Positions 42,853-50,248 of a stretch of 64,000 bases of DNA are shown piece after piece (the first letter of the stretch is position 1; each line of letters starts with the position of its first letter). Below the pieces are notes generated by a model. The model was not told the DNA's origin and did no database searches. It saw nothing but the letters and a program-made list of their open reading frames with translations. Source of the DNA: Nonomuraea rhodomycinica (GTDB taxonomy: Bacteria > Actinomycetota > Actinomycetes > Streptosporangiales > Streptosporangiaceae); contig NZ_JABWGO010000003.1 of NCBI RefSeq assembly GCF_013363995.1, positions 248,001-312,000 on the forward strand, given 5' to 3'. The position numbers were made by a program, and so were the translations under genes.

Positions 42853-43677
42853 TCAGCCCTTGAGGCCGCCGGCGAAGCCCTTGATGATGTGCTTCTGCAG
42901 CGCGAAGTACAGGACCAGGATCGGGATGACGCTGATCACCAGGCCGGCGAAGATGAGGGGCCACTGGGAGACGTACTGGCTGACGAAGCCGTAGATCGCC
43001 ACCGGGGCCGTGGTGGTGTCGCTGCCGCCCAGGTAGAGCAGCGGGGTGAAGAACTCGTTCCAGATGCCGACGGCGTTGAGGATCACCACGGTTCCGGTGA
43101 CCGGCCGCAGCAGCGGGAAGACCACGGTGACGAACGAGCGCACCGGGCCGCATCCGTCGAGCAGCGCCGCCTCCTCGTAGTCGAGCGGCAGCTCGCGCAG
43201 GAACATCGTGTAGAGGAAGACCGAGAACGGGATCTGCTGCCCGACGTTGACGAGGACCACCGCCCAGAGCGTGCCGAGCAGCCCGAGGTCGCGCATGGTC
43301 GCGTACAGGGGGAGCAGCGCGAGCTGCCCGGGGACGAGCAGCCCGCCGACCAGGAGCGAGAATGTGGCCCGCGACCAGCCGCGCGTCACGCGGGCCAGCG
43401 GGTAGGCGGCCGCGGCGGCGAGGGCGATGATCAGCGCGACGCTGACGACGGTGATGACGAAACTGTTGGCCAGCGCCGCCCCCAGGCTCGCCTCGTTCCA
43501 CGCCCGCGCGTAGTTCCCGAGCGTGGGCGGCCAGGCGAAGGCCAGCGCGCCGCCCCGGCTGTCCTGCGGCTTCAGCGAGACGTTGAGCAGCCCGGCCAGC
43601 GGCACGAGGAACAGCAGGGCGAGCAGGACCAGCGTCGCCTCGCGGACGAGGGTCCGCCAGGTGTAGCGGGCGTCCAT
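42853..43677 (-). CDS. Carbohydrate ABC permease, MalG-type
   Basis: 274 aa, six membrane helices. EAA loop: EEAALLDGCGPVRSFVTVVFPLLRP. Ends in HIIKGFAGGLKG, shared almost exactly with the paralogue at 54807. Its ATG shares one base with the stop of the upstream permease, so they are co-translated. The operon has no ATP-binding subunit; actinomycete sugar importers of this class commonly share the MsiK ATPase. Confidence 0.92.
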   Translation of the reverse strand: MDARYTWRTLVREATLVLLALLFLVPLAGLLNVSLKPQDSRGGALAFAWPPTLGNYARAWNEASLGAALANSFVITVVSVALIIALAAAAAYPLARVTRGWSRATFSLLVGGLLVPGQLALLPLYATMRDLGLLGTLWAVVLVNVGQQIPFSVFLYTMFLRELPLDYEEAALLDGCGPVRSFVTVVFPLLRPVTGTVVILNAVGIWNEFFTPLLYLGGSDTTTAPVAIYGFVSQYVSQWPLIFAGLVISVIPILVLYFALQKHIIKGFAGGLKG

Positions 43678-44621
43678 CAGGAGCTCCTCCTCTGCGTCAG
43701 GCGGAACTGGACGCCCGCCAGCACCGCGATGACCGCGGTCATGACGACGGCCAGCGCGATCGAGAAGGGGTAGTCGCCCAGGGAGAAGGCGCTCTTGTAG
43801 ATGGCTGTGGAGATCGTCTCGGTGGCGGTGCCGGGACCGCCGCCGGTCATGGCCATCACCTGGTCGAACTGCTTGAGCCCGCCGATCAGGCAGAGCATCA
43901 CGTTGATCACGACGGCGCCGTTGAGCAGGGGCAGCACGACGTGGCGGAACCGGCTCCACGCGCCCGCCCCGTCGATCGTGGCCGCCTCCAGCACCTCGGC
44001 CGGGATCGCCTGGAGCCCCGCCAGGTAGATGACCATCGAGTAGCCGGCGAACTGCCAGACGATCTCGGCGACGACCGCGTACAGGGCCGTGCCGGGGTCG
44101 CCCAGCCAGTCGTGCGCCAGCGCCCCGAGCCCGGCCGCGCGCAGCGCCTCGTTGAGCGCGCCGTCGGGCGAGAGCAGGAAGCTCCACACGTAGCCCGCGA
44201 CCAGCGGCGTCAGCACCACGGGCGCGAAGAAGACGACGCGCAGCACGTACCGGCTCCTGACCACGCGGTTCACGCCGAGGGCCAGCAGCAGCCCGGCCAC
44301 GTTCTGCGCGACGGTGGCCGTGGCGGCCAGCAGCAGCGTGTTGACCAGCGCGTCGCGGGCGGCGCGGTCGGCCAGGACGTCCGCGTAGTTGCCCAGGCCG
44401 ACGAAGGACCAGCCGGGCCGCAGCCCGTTCCAGTCGGTGAAGGAGAACACGGCGCCGTTGACGCTGGGGACGACGACGATGAAGACGTAGACGGCGACCG
44501 CCGGGACCACGAACCACCACGGGGCCCGCACCCCGGCTCGCTGTCCTCGCGCGGTGGGGGAGGTGCGGGCGGCGGGCGCCCGCGCTCCGGGCGGTGTCGT
44601 CGTCGCGTGCGGCACGGCCAC
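43677..44621 (-). CDS. Carbohydrate ABC permease, MalF-type
   Basis: 314 aa with a Pro/Ala-rich cytoplasmic N-terminus of about 35 residues and six helices. EAA loop: LEAATIDGAGAWSRFRHVVLPLL, then GGLKQFDQVMAMTGGGP typical of the family. GTG 44621 has GGAG nearby. First gene of the operon reading away from lacI; two LacI palindromes lie in the 278-bp gap. Confidence 0.92.
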   Translation of the reverse strand: MAVPHATTTPPGARAPAARTSPTARGQRAGVRAPWWFVVPAVAVYVFIVVVPSVNGAVFSFTDWNGLRPGWSFVGLGNYADVLADRAARDALVNTLLLAATATVAQNVAGLLLALGVNRVVRSRYVLRVVFFAPVVLTPLVAGYVWSFLLSPDGALNEALRAAGLGALAHDWLGDPGTALYAVVAEIVWQFAGYSMVIYLAGLQAIPAEVLEAATIDGAGAWSRFRHVVLPLLNGAVVINVMLCLIGGLKQFDQVMAMTGGGPGTATETISTAIYKSAFSLGDYPFSIALAVVMTAVIAVLAGVQFRLTQRRSS

Positions 44622-44760
44622 GTGTGACTCCTCTCGCAGATGGGTGCCGGGCCCGATGGAGCCACGGGGGGATGAGGTCGGGATGCGTGGACGGGGAACG
44701 TCTGCCGGGCTGTCGCCGGCCGACTGCCGGGGCGCGCCCAGGTGACGTGTCGTGAATCGC

Positions 44761-44851
44761 CGTGAATCGATTCACGAGCGTGTCGAGCAGATTACGAGGG
44801 GCCGCCGGGCCGTGTCAACGGTCCGACGGCGGCTTCGTGAATCCATTCACG
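44761..44851. promoter_or_regulatory. Two LacI operators
   Basis: CGTGAATCGATTCACG (44761-44776) is a perfect 16-bp palindrome. CGTGAATCCATTCACG (44836-44851) is identical but for one central base. An extra half-site CGTGAATCG begins at 44751. Centres are 75 bp apart, between the divergent permease operon and lacI. CG at the centre is typical of LacI-family sites. Confidence 0.9.
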
Positions 44852-44899
44852 CGCGCTAGGCTGACCGCGACCTCCACCCGCACGACGACGAGGAGCGCG

Positions 44900-45964
44900 A
44901 TGACCTCCCCGCCACGGCGCCCCAGGGCCGTGAGCTCCGTCCCCACGGTGGGCGACGTCGCCGCCCGCGCCGGCGTCTCGCGGGCGACCGTGTCCTACAC
45001 CTTCACCCAGCCCGACCGCGTCTCGCCCGACCTGCGCCGGCGCGTGCTCGCCGCCGCCGACGAGCTCGGCTACGTCGGCAACGACGCCGCGCGTCGGCTG
45101 CGCGCCGGCCACAGCCTCGCCCTGGGGCTGCTCGTCTCCAGCGCCGCCAACCCGGTGTACGCGGAGATCGCGGCGGGCGCCGAGGCGGAGGCCGCCGCGC
45201 ACGGCCGGTTCATCCTGCTGGCCAACAGCGACGAGAGCGCCGAGCGGGAGCGCGCCTACCTCAGCTTCTTCGAGTCGCAGCACGTGAGCGGCGTCATCGC
45301 CGCCCCGGTCGGCGACGTGCCCGCCGAGCTGCTCGGCCTGCGCAGCCGGGGCACGCCGTTCGTCCTCGTCGGCGTCGCGCCGGGCCCGCACAGCTATCCG
45401 GCGATCTCGGGCGACAACGAGCGGGGCGGCCACCTGGCCGCCGCCCACCTGCTGGCCCAGGGCAGGCGGCGGCTGCTGTTCGCCGGAGGCCCCCACCCTC
45501 ACGTTGACCTGCGGCTGGCGGGAGTGCGGCGGGCCGTCGCCGAGTCGGGGCAGCCCGCCTCGCTGGAGGTCGTCCGGGTGGGGGTGCAGACGGCGAGGGT
45601 GGGGGAGGAGGTGTCGCGCACGCTCCTCGAACGGCCGGAGCGCGACTTCCCCGACGGCATCGTCGCGGGCAACGACCTGCTCGCGCTGGGCCTGTTGCAC
45701 GGGCTGATCGTGGCCGGGGTGCGGGTGCCGGAGGACCTCTCGCTGGTGGGGTACGACGACATAGAGTTCGCCGACTTCGCGATCGTGCCCCTCACGAGCG
45801 TCCGCCACCCCTCGGCGGCCCTCGGGGCCGGCGCCGTCCGCCTCCTGCTCGGCATCGAGGACGAGCAGGACATGCAGGGACGTTTCGAGCCCGAACTTGT
45901 CGTCCGTGCCACCTCCCTGCCGATCGCCGGGCCCCAGCCGGTCTCGTCGCCGCCGATCGGCTGA
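44900..45964 (+). CDS. LacI family repressor
   Basis: 354 aa. N-terminal helix-turn-helix VPTVGDVAARAGVSRATVSYTFTQPDRVSPDLR with hinge helix around AARRLRAGHS. Periplasmic-binding-like domain from about residue 75 (LALGLLVSSAANPVYAEIAAGAEAEA) to the end, with VPEDLSLVGYDDIEFADF. ATG 44900 has GAGGAG 4 nt upstream; earlier in-frame codons run through the operators. Represses the divergent ABC operon and itself until the imported sugar binds. Confidence 0.93.
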   Translation: MTSPPRRPRAVSSVPTVGDVAARAGVSRATVSYTFTQPDRVSPDLRRRVLAAADELGYVGNDAARRLRAGHSLALGLLVSSAANPVYAEIAAGAEAEAAAHGRFILLANSDESAERERAYLSFFESQHVSGVIAAPVGDVPAELLGLRSRGTPFVLVGVAPGPHSYPAISGDNERGGHLAAAHLLAQGRRRLLFAGGPHPHVDLRLAGVRRAVAESGQPASLEVVRVGVQTARVGEEVSRTLLERPERDFPDGIVAGNDLLALGLLHGLIVAGVRVPEDLSLVGYDDIEFADFAIVPLTSVRHPSAALGAGAVRLLLGIEDEQDMQGRFEPELVVRATSLPIAGPQPVSSPPIG

Positions 45965-46010
45965 GCCGAGTCGTCTCCTCCCGCTGTCCGTCCCTCCGGA
46001 TGCTCGGCTC

Positions 46011-46024
46011 GTGAATCGATTCAC
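46011..46024. promoter_or_regulatory. Third LacI operator, downstream of lacI
   Basis: GTGAATCGATTCAC, identical to the core at 44762-44775, lies 46 nt after the lacI stop and 36 nt before the convergent NACHT gene end. No promoter-proximal gene start is nearby. It is 1.25 kb from the main operator, a distance compatible with DNA looping or a transcription roadblock. Confidence 0.8.
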
Positions 46025-46059
46025 CAGCATCATGGCGTGCGCGGGCCCGTCGGCGACGT

Positions 46060-48264
46060 TCACTGAGCCGTCGTGGGCGCGGCCCCCGCCGAGCCGGAGA
46101 CCGCCGGTCCCACCGCCGCGGAAGGCGGGTCGTCGGCGGCGGCGGCGAGGTGGTCGTGCAGGGCGGCGTGGCGGAACTGGTAGACCGGCCCGACGGCGCG
46201 CAGCAGCCCCACCCGGTGGGCGTCGTCGAGGAAGTCCATGATGCGCCAGGGGAGCCTGCGGGCCAGGGCCTCCCGGCCCACCGCGATGGCGCAGATCAGC
46301 CACGCGCGGTGGGTCCCCGTGCCCAGCCCGCTGCTCACACCCAGCACGAACCCCATGAGGAGACCGGTCACGAGTCCCTCGACGGGGCTGGACGAGAGCC
46401 CGACCAGCAACCCGTACACGAGCCCGGCGGAGACGCCGACCGCGAGCACGCGCAGCAGCACGAGGCTCCGGTCGGCCCGCCAGCTGGAGCGGGGCGTGCT
46501 CGTGGAGGTGAGCGTGGGGTGCTCCGCCCAGGCGATCAGCCCGAACGCCAGGGCGAGCGCGAACCCGATCAGGAGACTGATGACGGCTCCGCCGATCAGC
46601 AGGTCGGTGAAGTCGTCGAGACCGCTCGTGACGACCGACGCGAAGATGCTCCCGATCAGGATCCAGAACCCGGTCGTGAGCCCGTCCCAGAGCTTGCCCC
46701 TGATCGAGCGGAGCAGGAGACGCGTCCGTCCGCGCAGGCGCAGGTCGGCGTGGCCGGGGGTCTCGGCGGCGAGGGAGCCGGCGGCGCCGCGCGCCACCAG
46801 GAGCAGAAGGGGGCCGAACACGAGCCCTGTCAAGAGTCCGGCCGTGAGGGTGGACTGGAGCCCGACGGCGACGCCGTTGGCGAGCCCGGCCGTGAGCCCG
46901 AGGGCGCCGACCGTCGCCCGAAGGCGGGGGACGGTGCCGGCGATGCGCCACCAGGCGAGGTCGCGTCCGGCGTCCGGCGGGAAGGCGCGGGCCAGGTAGG
47001 TGAGGTAGCGGCGGGTGGCGTCCGGATCGAGCCGCCGGCGCGGGCGGAAGGGGTCCGCGGGGCCGGCGCCGGGCGGCCGGGCGGCGATGAGGGCCGGAAT
47101 GAGCCGGTCGAGCAGGTGGCCGCGCAGCGCGGCGGTGTCGCCGCCGAGGGGGCCGGTGAGCAGGGCGGGATCGGCGCCGGGGGCGATGGTGACGCTGCGG
47201 ATCAGCCACAGGCCGAGCGGGGTGGCGGCGAGCCGGGTGAGGCCCGGAAGGGCGCGGGAGCGCAGGGCGGTCAGGGTCTCCTGCCAGGCCGGGGAGGGGG
47301 AGGCGGGCAGGCACGCGGTCAGGTAGTCCGCGGCGGCGTCGGGGGTCAGCGCCCGGGGCGCGATGACCGCGGCGGCGGTCAGCGGCCGGCCGGCCTGGCG
47401 GACGGCGGTGGCGAACTCGGCTGTCCGGCTGGTGAGCACGAGCTGGTCGCGGGCGTCCAGCGAGGCGTTGAGAGCGTCGATGAGCCGGGCCGCGGCCGGC
47501 TCGGGCATCTCGTCCAGGCCGTCCAGGACCGGCAGGACGTGCCCGCCCTCCACCAGCGCGGCGGCGGCGCCGGGACCGAGCTGGGGCGCGGCCAGCGCCG
47601 GGTGGTCGCGTAACAGGCGGACGGCCAGCCAGTCCTGCAGGCGCGGGTGGACCTCGACGTCCCAGCCGGAGACCGGCAGCAGCACCGGGACCGGCACGAT
47701 CTCCCCGGTGGCGCCGGCCGAGTCGGACTTGCGGGTGGCGAGCAGGTGGAGCAGCAGTTGCACCGCCAAGGTCGTCTTGCCTGAGCCCGGCCCGCCGGTG
47801 ATGACCAGCCGCCGCCGGGGCAGGTCGCGGAACGCGCGGGCCAGCGCCGCGACGTCGTCGCTGCGGCCGGTGAAGGCGGGCTCCCGCCCGGCGGTGATCA
47901 GACGGGGATGGCTCATGACCGACGCGTCGGCGGTGAGCCGCCACAGGACGGGGATCGGCACCGGGTCGTCCAGCAGCCTGTGCCGGGCCTCGGTGCGCCA
48001 CTGCCGCTCCACCTGCCCGGCCAGCACCTCGGCGGCGGCCTCCACGTCGGCGTCGATCCGGGCGGCGGTGTCCTGCGCGCGCCGGGCCCAGGCCGCCATC
48101 CCCCTGATGGCGGTGGCCGCGGTCAGCGCCAGGGCGACCACGTCGGCCAGGTTGGGTCTCTCGTCCGGCCTGTAGGCGCCCCACACCTTGAGCACCAGCA
48201 CGACCACCGCGAGGGCGGCCAGCGCCGCCACCACGATCCGCCAGTCGAACCCGCGTCGGCTCAC
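46060..48264 (-). CDS. NACHT domain multi-pass membrane protein
   Basis: 734 aa. One membrane helix near residues 10-25, then a helical linker. NACHT NTPase follows from about 140, with Walker A ITGGPGSGKTTLAVQ and Walker B VLPVLDGLDEMPEPAA, then sensor-like LVLTSRTAEFATAV. The C-terminal half (about 430-680) has eight to ten membrane helices with Gly/Leu-rich segments, ending in a soluble QFRHAALHDHLAA helix. No LRR, TPR or recognised effector. GTG 48264 is taken; a TTG at 48312 would add 16 residues. NACHT proteins include anti-phage sensors, but no defence neighbour is present, so the role is open. Confidence 0.85.
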   Translation of the reverse strand: MSRRGFDWRIVVAALAALAVVVLVLKVWGAYRPDERPNLADVVALALTAATAIRGMAAWARRAQDTAARIDADVEAAAEVLAGQVERQWRTEARHRLLDDPVPIPVLWRLTADASVMSHPRLITAGREPAFTGRSDDVAALARAFRDLPRRRLVITGGPGSGKTTLAVQLLLHLLATRKSDSAGATGEIVPVPVLLPVSGWDVEVHPRLQDWLAVRLLRDHPALAAPQLGPGAAAALVEGGHVLPVLDGLDEMPEPAAARLIDALNASLDARDQLVLTSRTAEFATAVRQAGRPLTAAAVIAPRALTPDAAADYLTACLPASPSPAWQETLTALRSRALPGLTRLAATPLGLWLIRSVTIAPGADPALLTGPLGGDTAALRGHLLDRLIPALIAARPPGAGPADPFRPRRRLDPDATRRYLTYLARAFPPDAGRDLAWWRIAGTVPRLRATVGALGLTAGLANGVAVGLQSTLTAGLLTGLVFGPLLLLVARGAAGSLAAETPGHADLRLRGRTRLLLRSIRGKLWDGLTTGFWILIGSIFASVVTSGLDDFTDLLIGGAVISLLIGFALALAFGLIAWAEHPTLTSTSTPRSSWRADRSLVLLRVLAVGVSAGLVYGLLVGLSSSPVEGLVTGLLMGFVLGVSSGLGTGTHRAWLICAIAVGREALARRLPWRIMDFLDDAHRVGLLRAVGPVYQFRHAALHDHLAAAADDPPSAAVGPAVSGSAGAAPTTAQ

Positions 48265-48381
48265 GCCGCCATCGTCGCCGCTGAGGGGGGCGTTCGCGAG
48301 CGAATGCCGCAAAGTCGTGGGCCTGGCGCCCGCGGGACCTCCGACGGACGGGCCGGCGCGCTCGCCGCCCGCCGACCGGCA

Positions 48382-48415
48382 TCACACCGTGCGGGTCGTC
48401 ACACCGTGCGGGTCG
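48382..48415. repeat. Perfect 17-bp tandem duplication at a gene end
   Basis: TCACACCGTGCGGGTCG occurs at 48382-48398 and 48399-48415. The copy at 48399-48415 encodes the C-terminus and stop of the PPOX gene on the minus strand; the other lies just past the stop. Seventeen is not a multiple of three, so a duplication placed one copy upstream would shift the frame. Confidence 0.9.
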
Positions 48416-48788
48416 TCCGGGGTCCGTCGAGCCCCCACGAGATGATCTTGCCGGGGGTGATCGTGATGATCTCCCGCGAGAAGTACGGCACCGGCGGCTC
48501 GTGGTCGGTCAGGGCCACCGCCGAGCCCCGGATCTCGATGCCGCGCACCACCCACGGGTCCACCGAGGCCAGGTCGTCCACGACGAGGGACACGGTGCTG
48601 CCCTGCTGGACGTTCCTGAACTTCTTGGACACCCCCAGCGCGTGCCCGCCGATGGTGATCGTGCCCGAGGCGGCGTCCACGAAGAAGTTCACCGGGTTGT
48701 TCTGCACGTCACCGGAGGGGGAGACGGTGGCCAGGCGGCCGATGCGCTGCCCGGCCAGGTAGTCGAGTTCTGCCTGCGTGAAGATCAT
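48399..48788 (-). CDS. PPOX-class F420-dependent oxidoreductase family protein
   Basis: 129 aa split-barrel flavin/F420-binding fold. AELDYLAGQRIGRLATVSPSGDVQNNPVNFFVD and KKFRNVQQGSTVSLVVDDL match the actinobacterial PPOX family. Such proteins use F420 or FMN for small redox reactions; the substrate is not known. ATG 48788. Its last residues are encoded within a 17-bp tandem duplication. Stand-alone gene. Confidence 0.88.
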   Translation of the reverse strand: MIFTQAELDYLAGQRIGRLATVSPSGDVQNNPVNFFVDAASGTITIGGHALGVSKKFRNVQQGSTVSLVVDDLASVDPWVVRGIEIRGSAVALTDHEPPVPYFSREIITITPGKIISWGLDGPRTTRTV

Positions 48789-48839
48789 GCGGGCCAGTAT
48801 GCAAGGTTGACACCCGGCGTCAATCAAACCCGGCGGCGC

Positions 48840-49229
48840 TCAGAAGGGGACGCCGCAGTGCAGGACCACGTTGGCGTAGGGACGCGCCTCGCCCGTGCGG
48901 ACCACCAGCTCGGCGGCCCGGCCCAGCTCCTTCAGGCGCTCGTGGGGCACGTACGCCGGCCCCGGCAGCCGCGCGCGCAGCAGGGCGTCGCATGCGGGGT
49001 TGGCCTCGCGCACCTCCTCGGCGGCCGTGGCGCCCTCCACGACCAGCTCGGCGAGCAGGCCGTCCAGCACCGTCTCGAACGCCGGGACCCCCGGCAGGAA
49101 CGCCAGGTCCACGATCTCGGCGCCGCGCCGCAGCGGCATGCCGCTGTCGCAGACCAGCACCCGGTCGGTGTGCCCGAGCCGCGCGAGGGCCCCCGCGAGG
49201 GCGGCGTTGAGGATGCCGCCGCGCTTCAC
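48840..49229 (-). CDS. rbsD: D-ribose pyranase
   Basis: Interconverts pyranose and furanose forms of ribose. Start VKRGGILNAALAGALARLGHTDRVLV contains the catalytic His (GHTD), followed by CDSGMPL. The C-terminus RTGEARPYANVVLHCGVPF is canonical. 129 aa. GGAG is 7 nt before GTG 49229. No rbsK, rbsACB or LacI partner adjoins, which is unusual: it normally sits in a ribose uptake operon. Confidence 0.92.
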   Translation of the reverse strand: MKRGGILNAALAGALARLGHTDRVLVCDSGMPLRRGAEIVDLAFLPGVPAFETVLDGLLAELVVEGATAAEEVREANPACDALLRARLPGPAYVPHERLKELGRAAELVVRTGEARPYANVVLHCGVPF

Positions 49230-49326
49230 GGGGCGCTCCGCAGTGTCCGCATGAGGCGACCGTACGCGCCCGGCTCGGGCAGGCCGCGGAGCGACACCCT
49301 CCGACATTCCCGGACGTACGCGGACT

Positions 49327-49354
49327 AGTACGCTTGTACATGTACGAATGTACT
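49327..49354. promoter_or_regulatory. TetR-type operator upstream of the SMR gene
   Basis: Symmetric spacing AGTAC-N4-GTAC-AT-GTAC-N4-GTACT: all four GTAC-containing blocks match across the centre, while the 4-nt spacers do not. It lies 20 nt upstream of the SMR start. The TetR gene is the second gene of the same operon, fitting autoregulated efflux. Confidence 0.75.
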
Positions 49355-49373
49355 ACTTCTGGAGACCATCGCC

Positions 49374-49697
49374 ATGATGTACGCGTTCCTGGCCCTGGCC
49401 ATCGTGGCCGAGGTGGTGGCGACGAGCCTGCTCAAGACCACCGAGGGGTTCACCCGGCTCTGGCCGTCGCTGGGCTGCCTGGCCGGGTACGGCGCCGCCT
49501 TCCTGCTGCTCACCCAGGCCCTGGAGCGGGGCATGCAGGTGGGCGTCGCCTACGCCGTGTGGTCGGGCCTCGGCACGACGCTCATCGTGGTCATCGGGAT
49601 GCTCTTCCTGGGCGAGCCGCTCACCGCGGCGAAGGTCGCCGGCGTGGCCCTGGTGGTGGCCGGGGTCGTCACGCTCAACCTGGCGGGTGCGCATTGA
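49374..49697 (+). CDS. Small multidrug resistance (SMR) transporter
   Basis: 107 aa, four helices. The essential membrane-embedded Glu is in TM1 (ALAIVAEVVATSLLKTTEGF). VAYAVWSGLGTTLIVVIGMLFLGEPL is the signature of QacE/EmrE-type exporters. Works as an antiparallel dimer exporting cationic compounds, or guanidinium in the Gdx subtype. Start ATG 49374 with GGAG 8-9 nt upstream. Overlaps the TetR gene by 4 nt. Confidence 0.94.
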   Translation: MMYAFLALAIVAEVVATSLLKTTEGFTRLWPSLGCLAGYGAAFLLLTQALERGMQVGVAYAVWSGLGTTLIVVIGMLFLGEPLTAAKVAGVALVVAGVVTLNLAGAH

Positions 49698-50242
49698 CCG
49701 GCCGGCGCAACCCCGGAGAGCGCCGCCGCCGGATGATCGAGGCCGCCTGCGAGCTGATCCCCGAGGTCGGGGTGAACGGCCTGACGCACCGGCTCGTCGC
49801 CGCCCGCGCGGGCGTCCCGCTGGGGGCGACGACGTACTACTTCGCCTCCCTGGACGACCTGGTCGCCGCCGCCCTCGCGCGCGCCGCCGAGGTCACCGAG
49901 GAGGGGCTGTGCGCCTGGAGCGAGGAGCTGGAGCGCAGCGCGGACGTGCCCGCCACCCTCGCCGCGCTCACCGCCGACTACCTGCGCGAGCGCGACCGGA
50001 TGGTGACCTGGAACGAGCTCTACGCCGCGGCCGCTCACCGGCCCGAGCTGCGGCCCCTGGCCCGCCTGTGGCTGGACGGGCTGACCAGGAGCCTGAGCGG
50101 GTACGCGGGCGCCCGGGCGGCCCGCGCCGCCGCGGTGTTCGTCGACGGGGCCCTGCTGTACTCCCTCATCAACGACGAGCCCCTCGACGCGGAGTCGCTG
50201 GAACGGTCGCTGGCCGCGCTCCTGGGCATGGACGCCGCCTGA
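49694..50242 (+). CDS. TetR family repressor of the SMR operon
   Basis: 182 aa. Helix-turn-helix over residues 10-55 (RMIEAACELIPEVGVNGLTHRLVAARAGVPLGATTYYFASLDDL, interrupted only by loop residues). C-terminal TetR_C type domain. The TTG start overlaps the SMR stop (TTGA) and gives translational coupling. It probably binds the GTAC-based dyad at 49327 and is released by an SMR substrate (inference). Confidence 0.88.
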   Translation: MTGRRNPGERRRRMIEAACELIPEVGVNGLTHRLVAARAGVPLGATTYYFASLDDLVAAALARAAEVTEEGLCAWSEELERSADVPATLAALTADYLRERDRMVTWNELYAAAAHRPELRPLARLWLDGLTRSLSGYAGARAARAAAVFVDGALLYSLINDEPLDAESLERSLAALLGMDAA

Positions 50243-50248
50243 GCCGCG

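Noticed and set aside
44762..44899. LacI N-terminal extension starting at GTG 44762
   Set aside because: The codons run through both operators; ATG 44900 has a proper GAGGAG and the usual LacI start distance to the helix-turn-helix.
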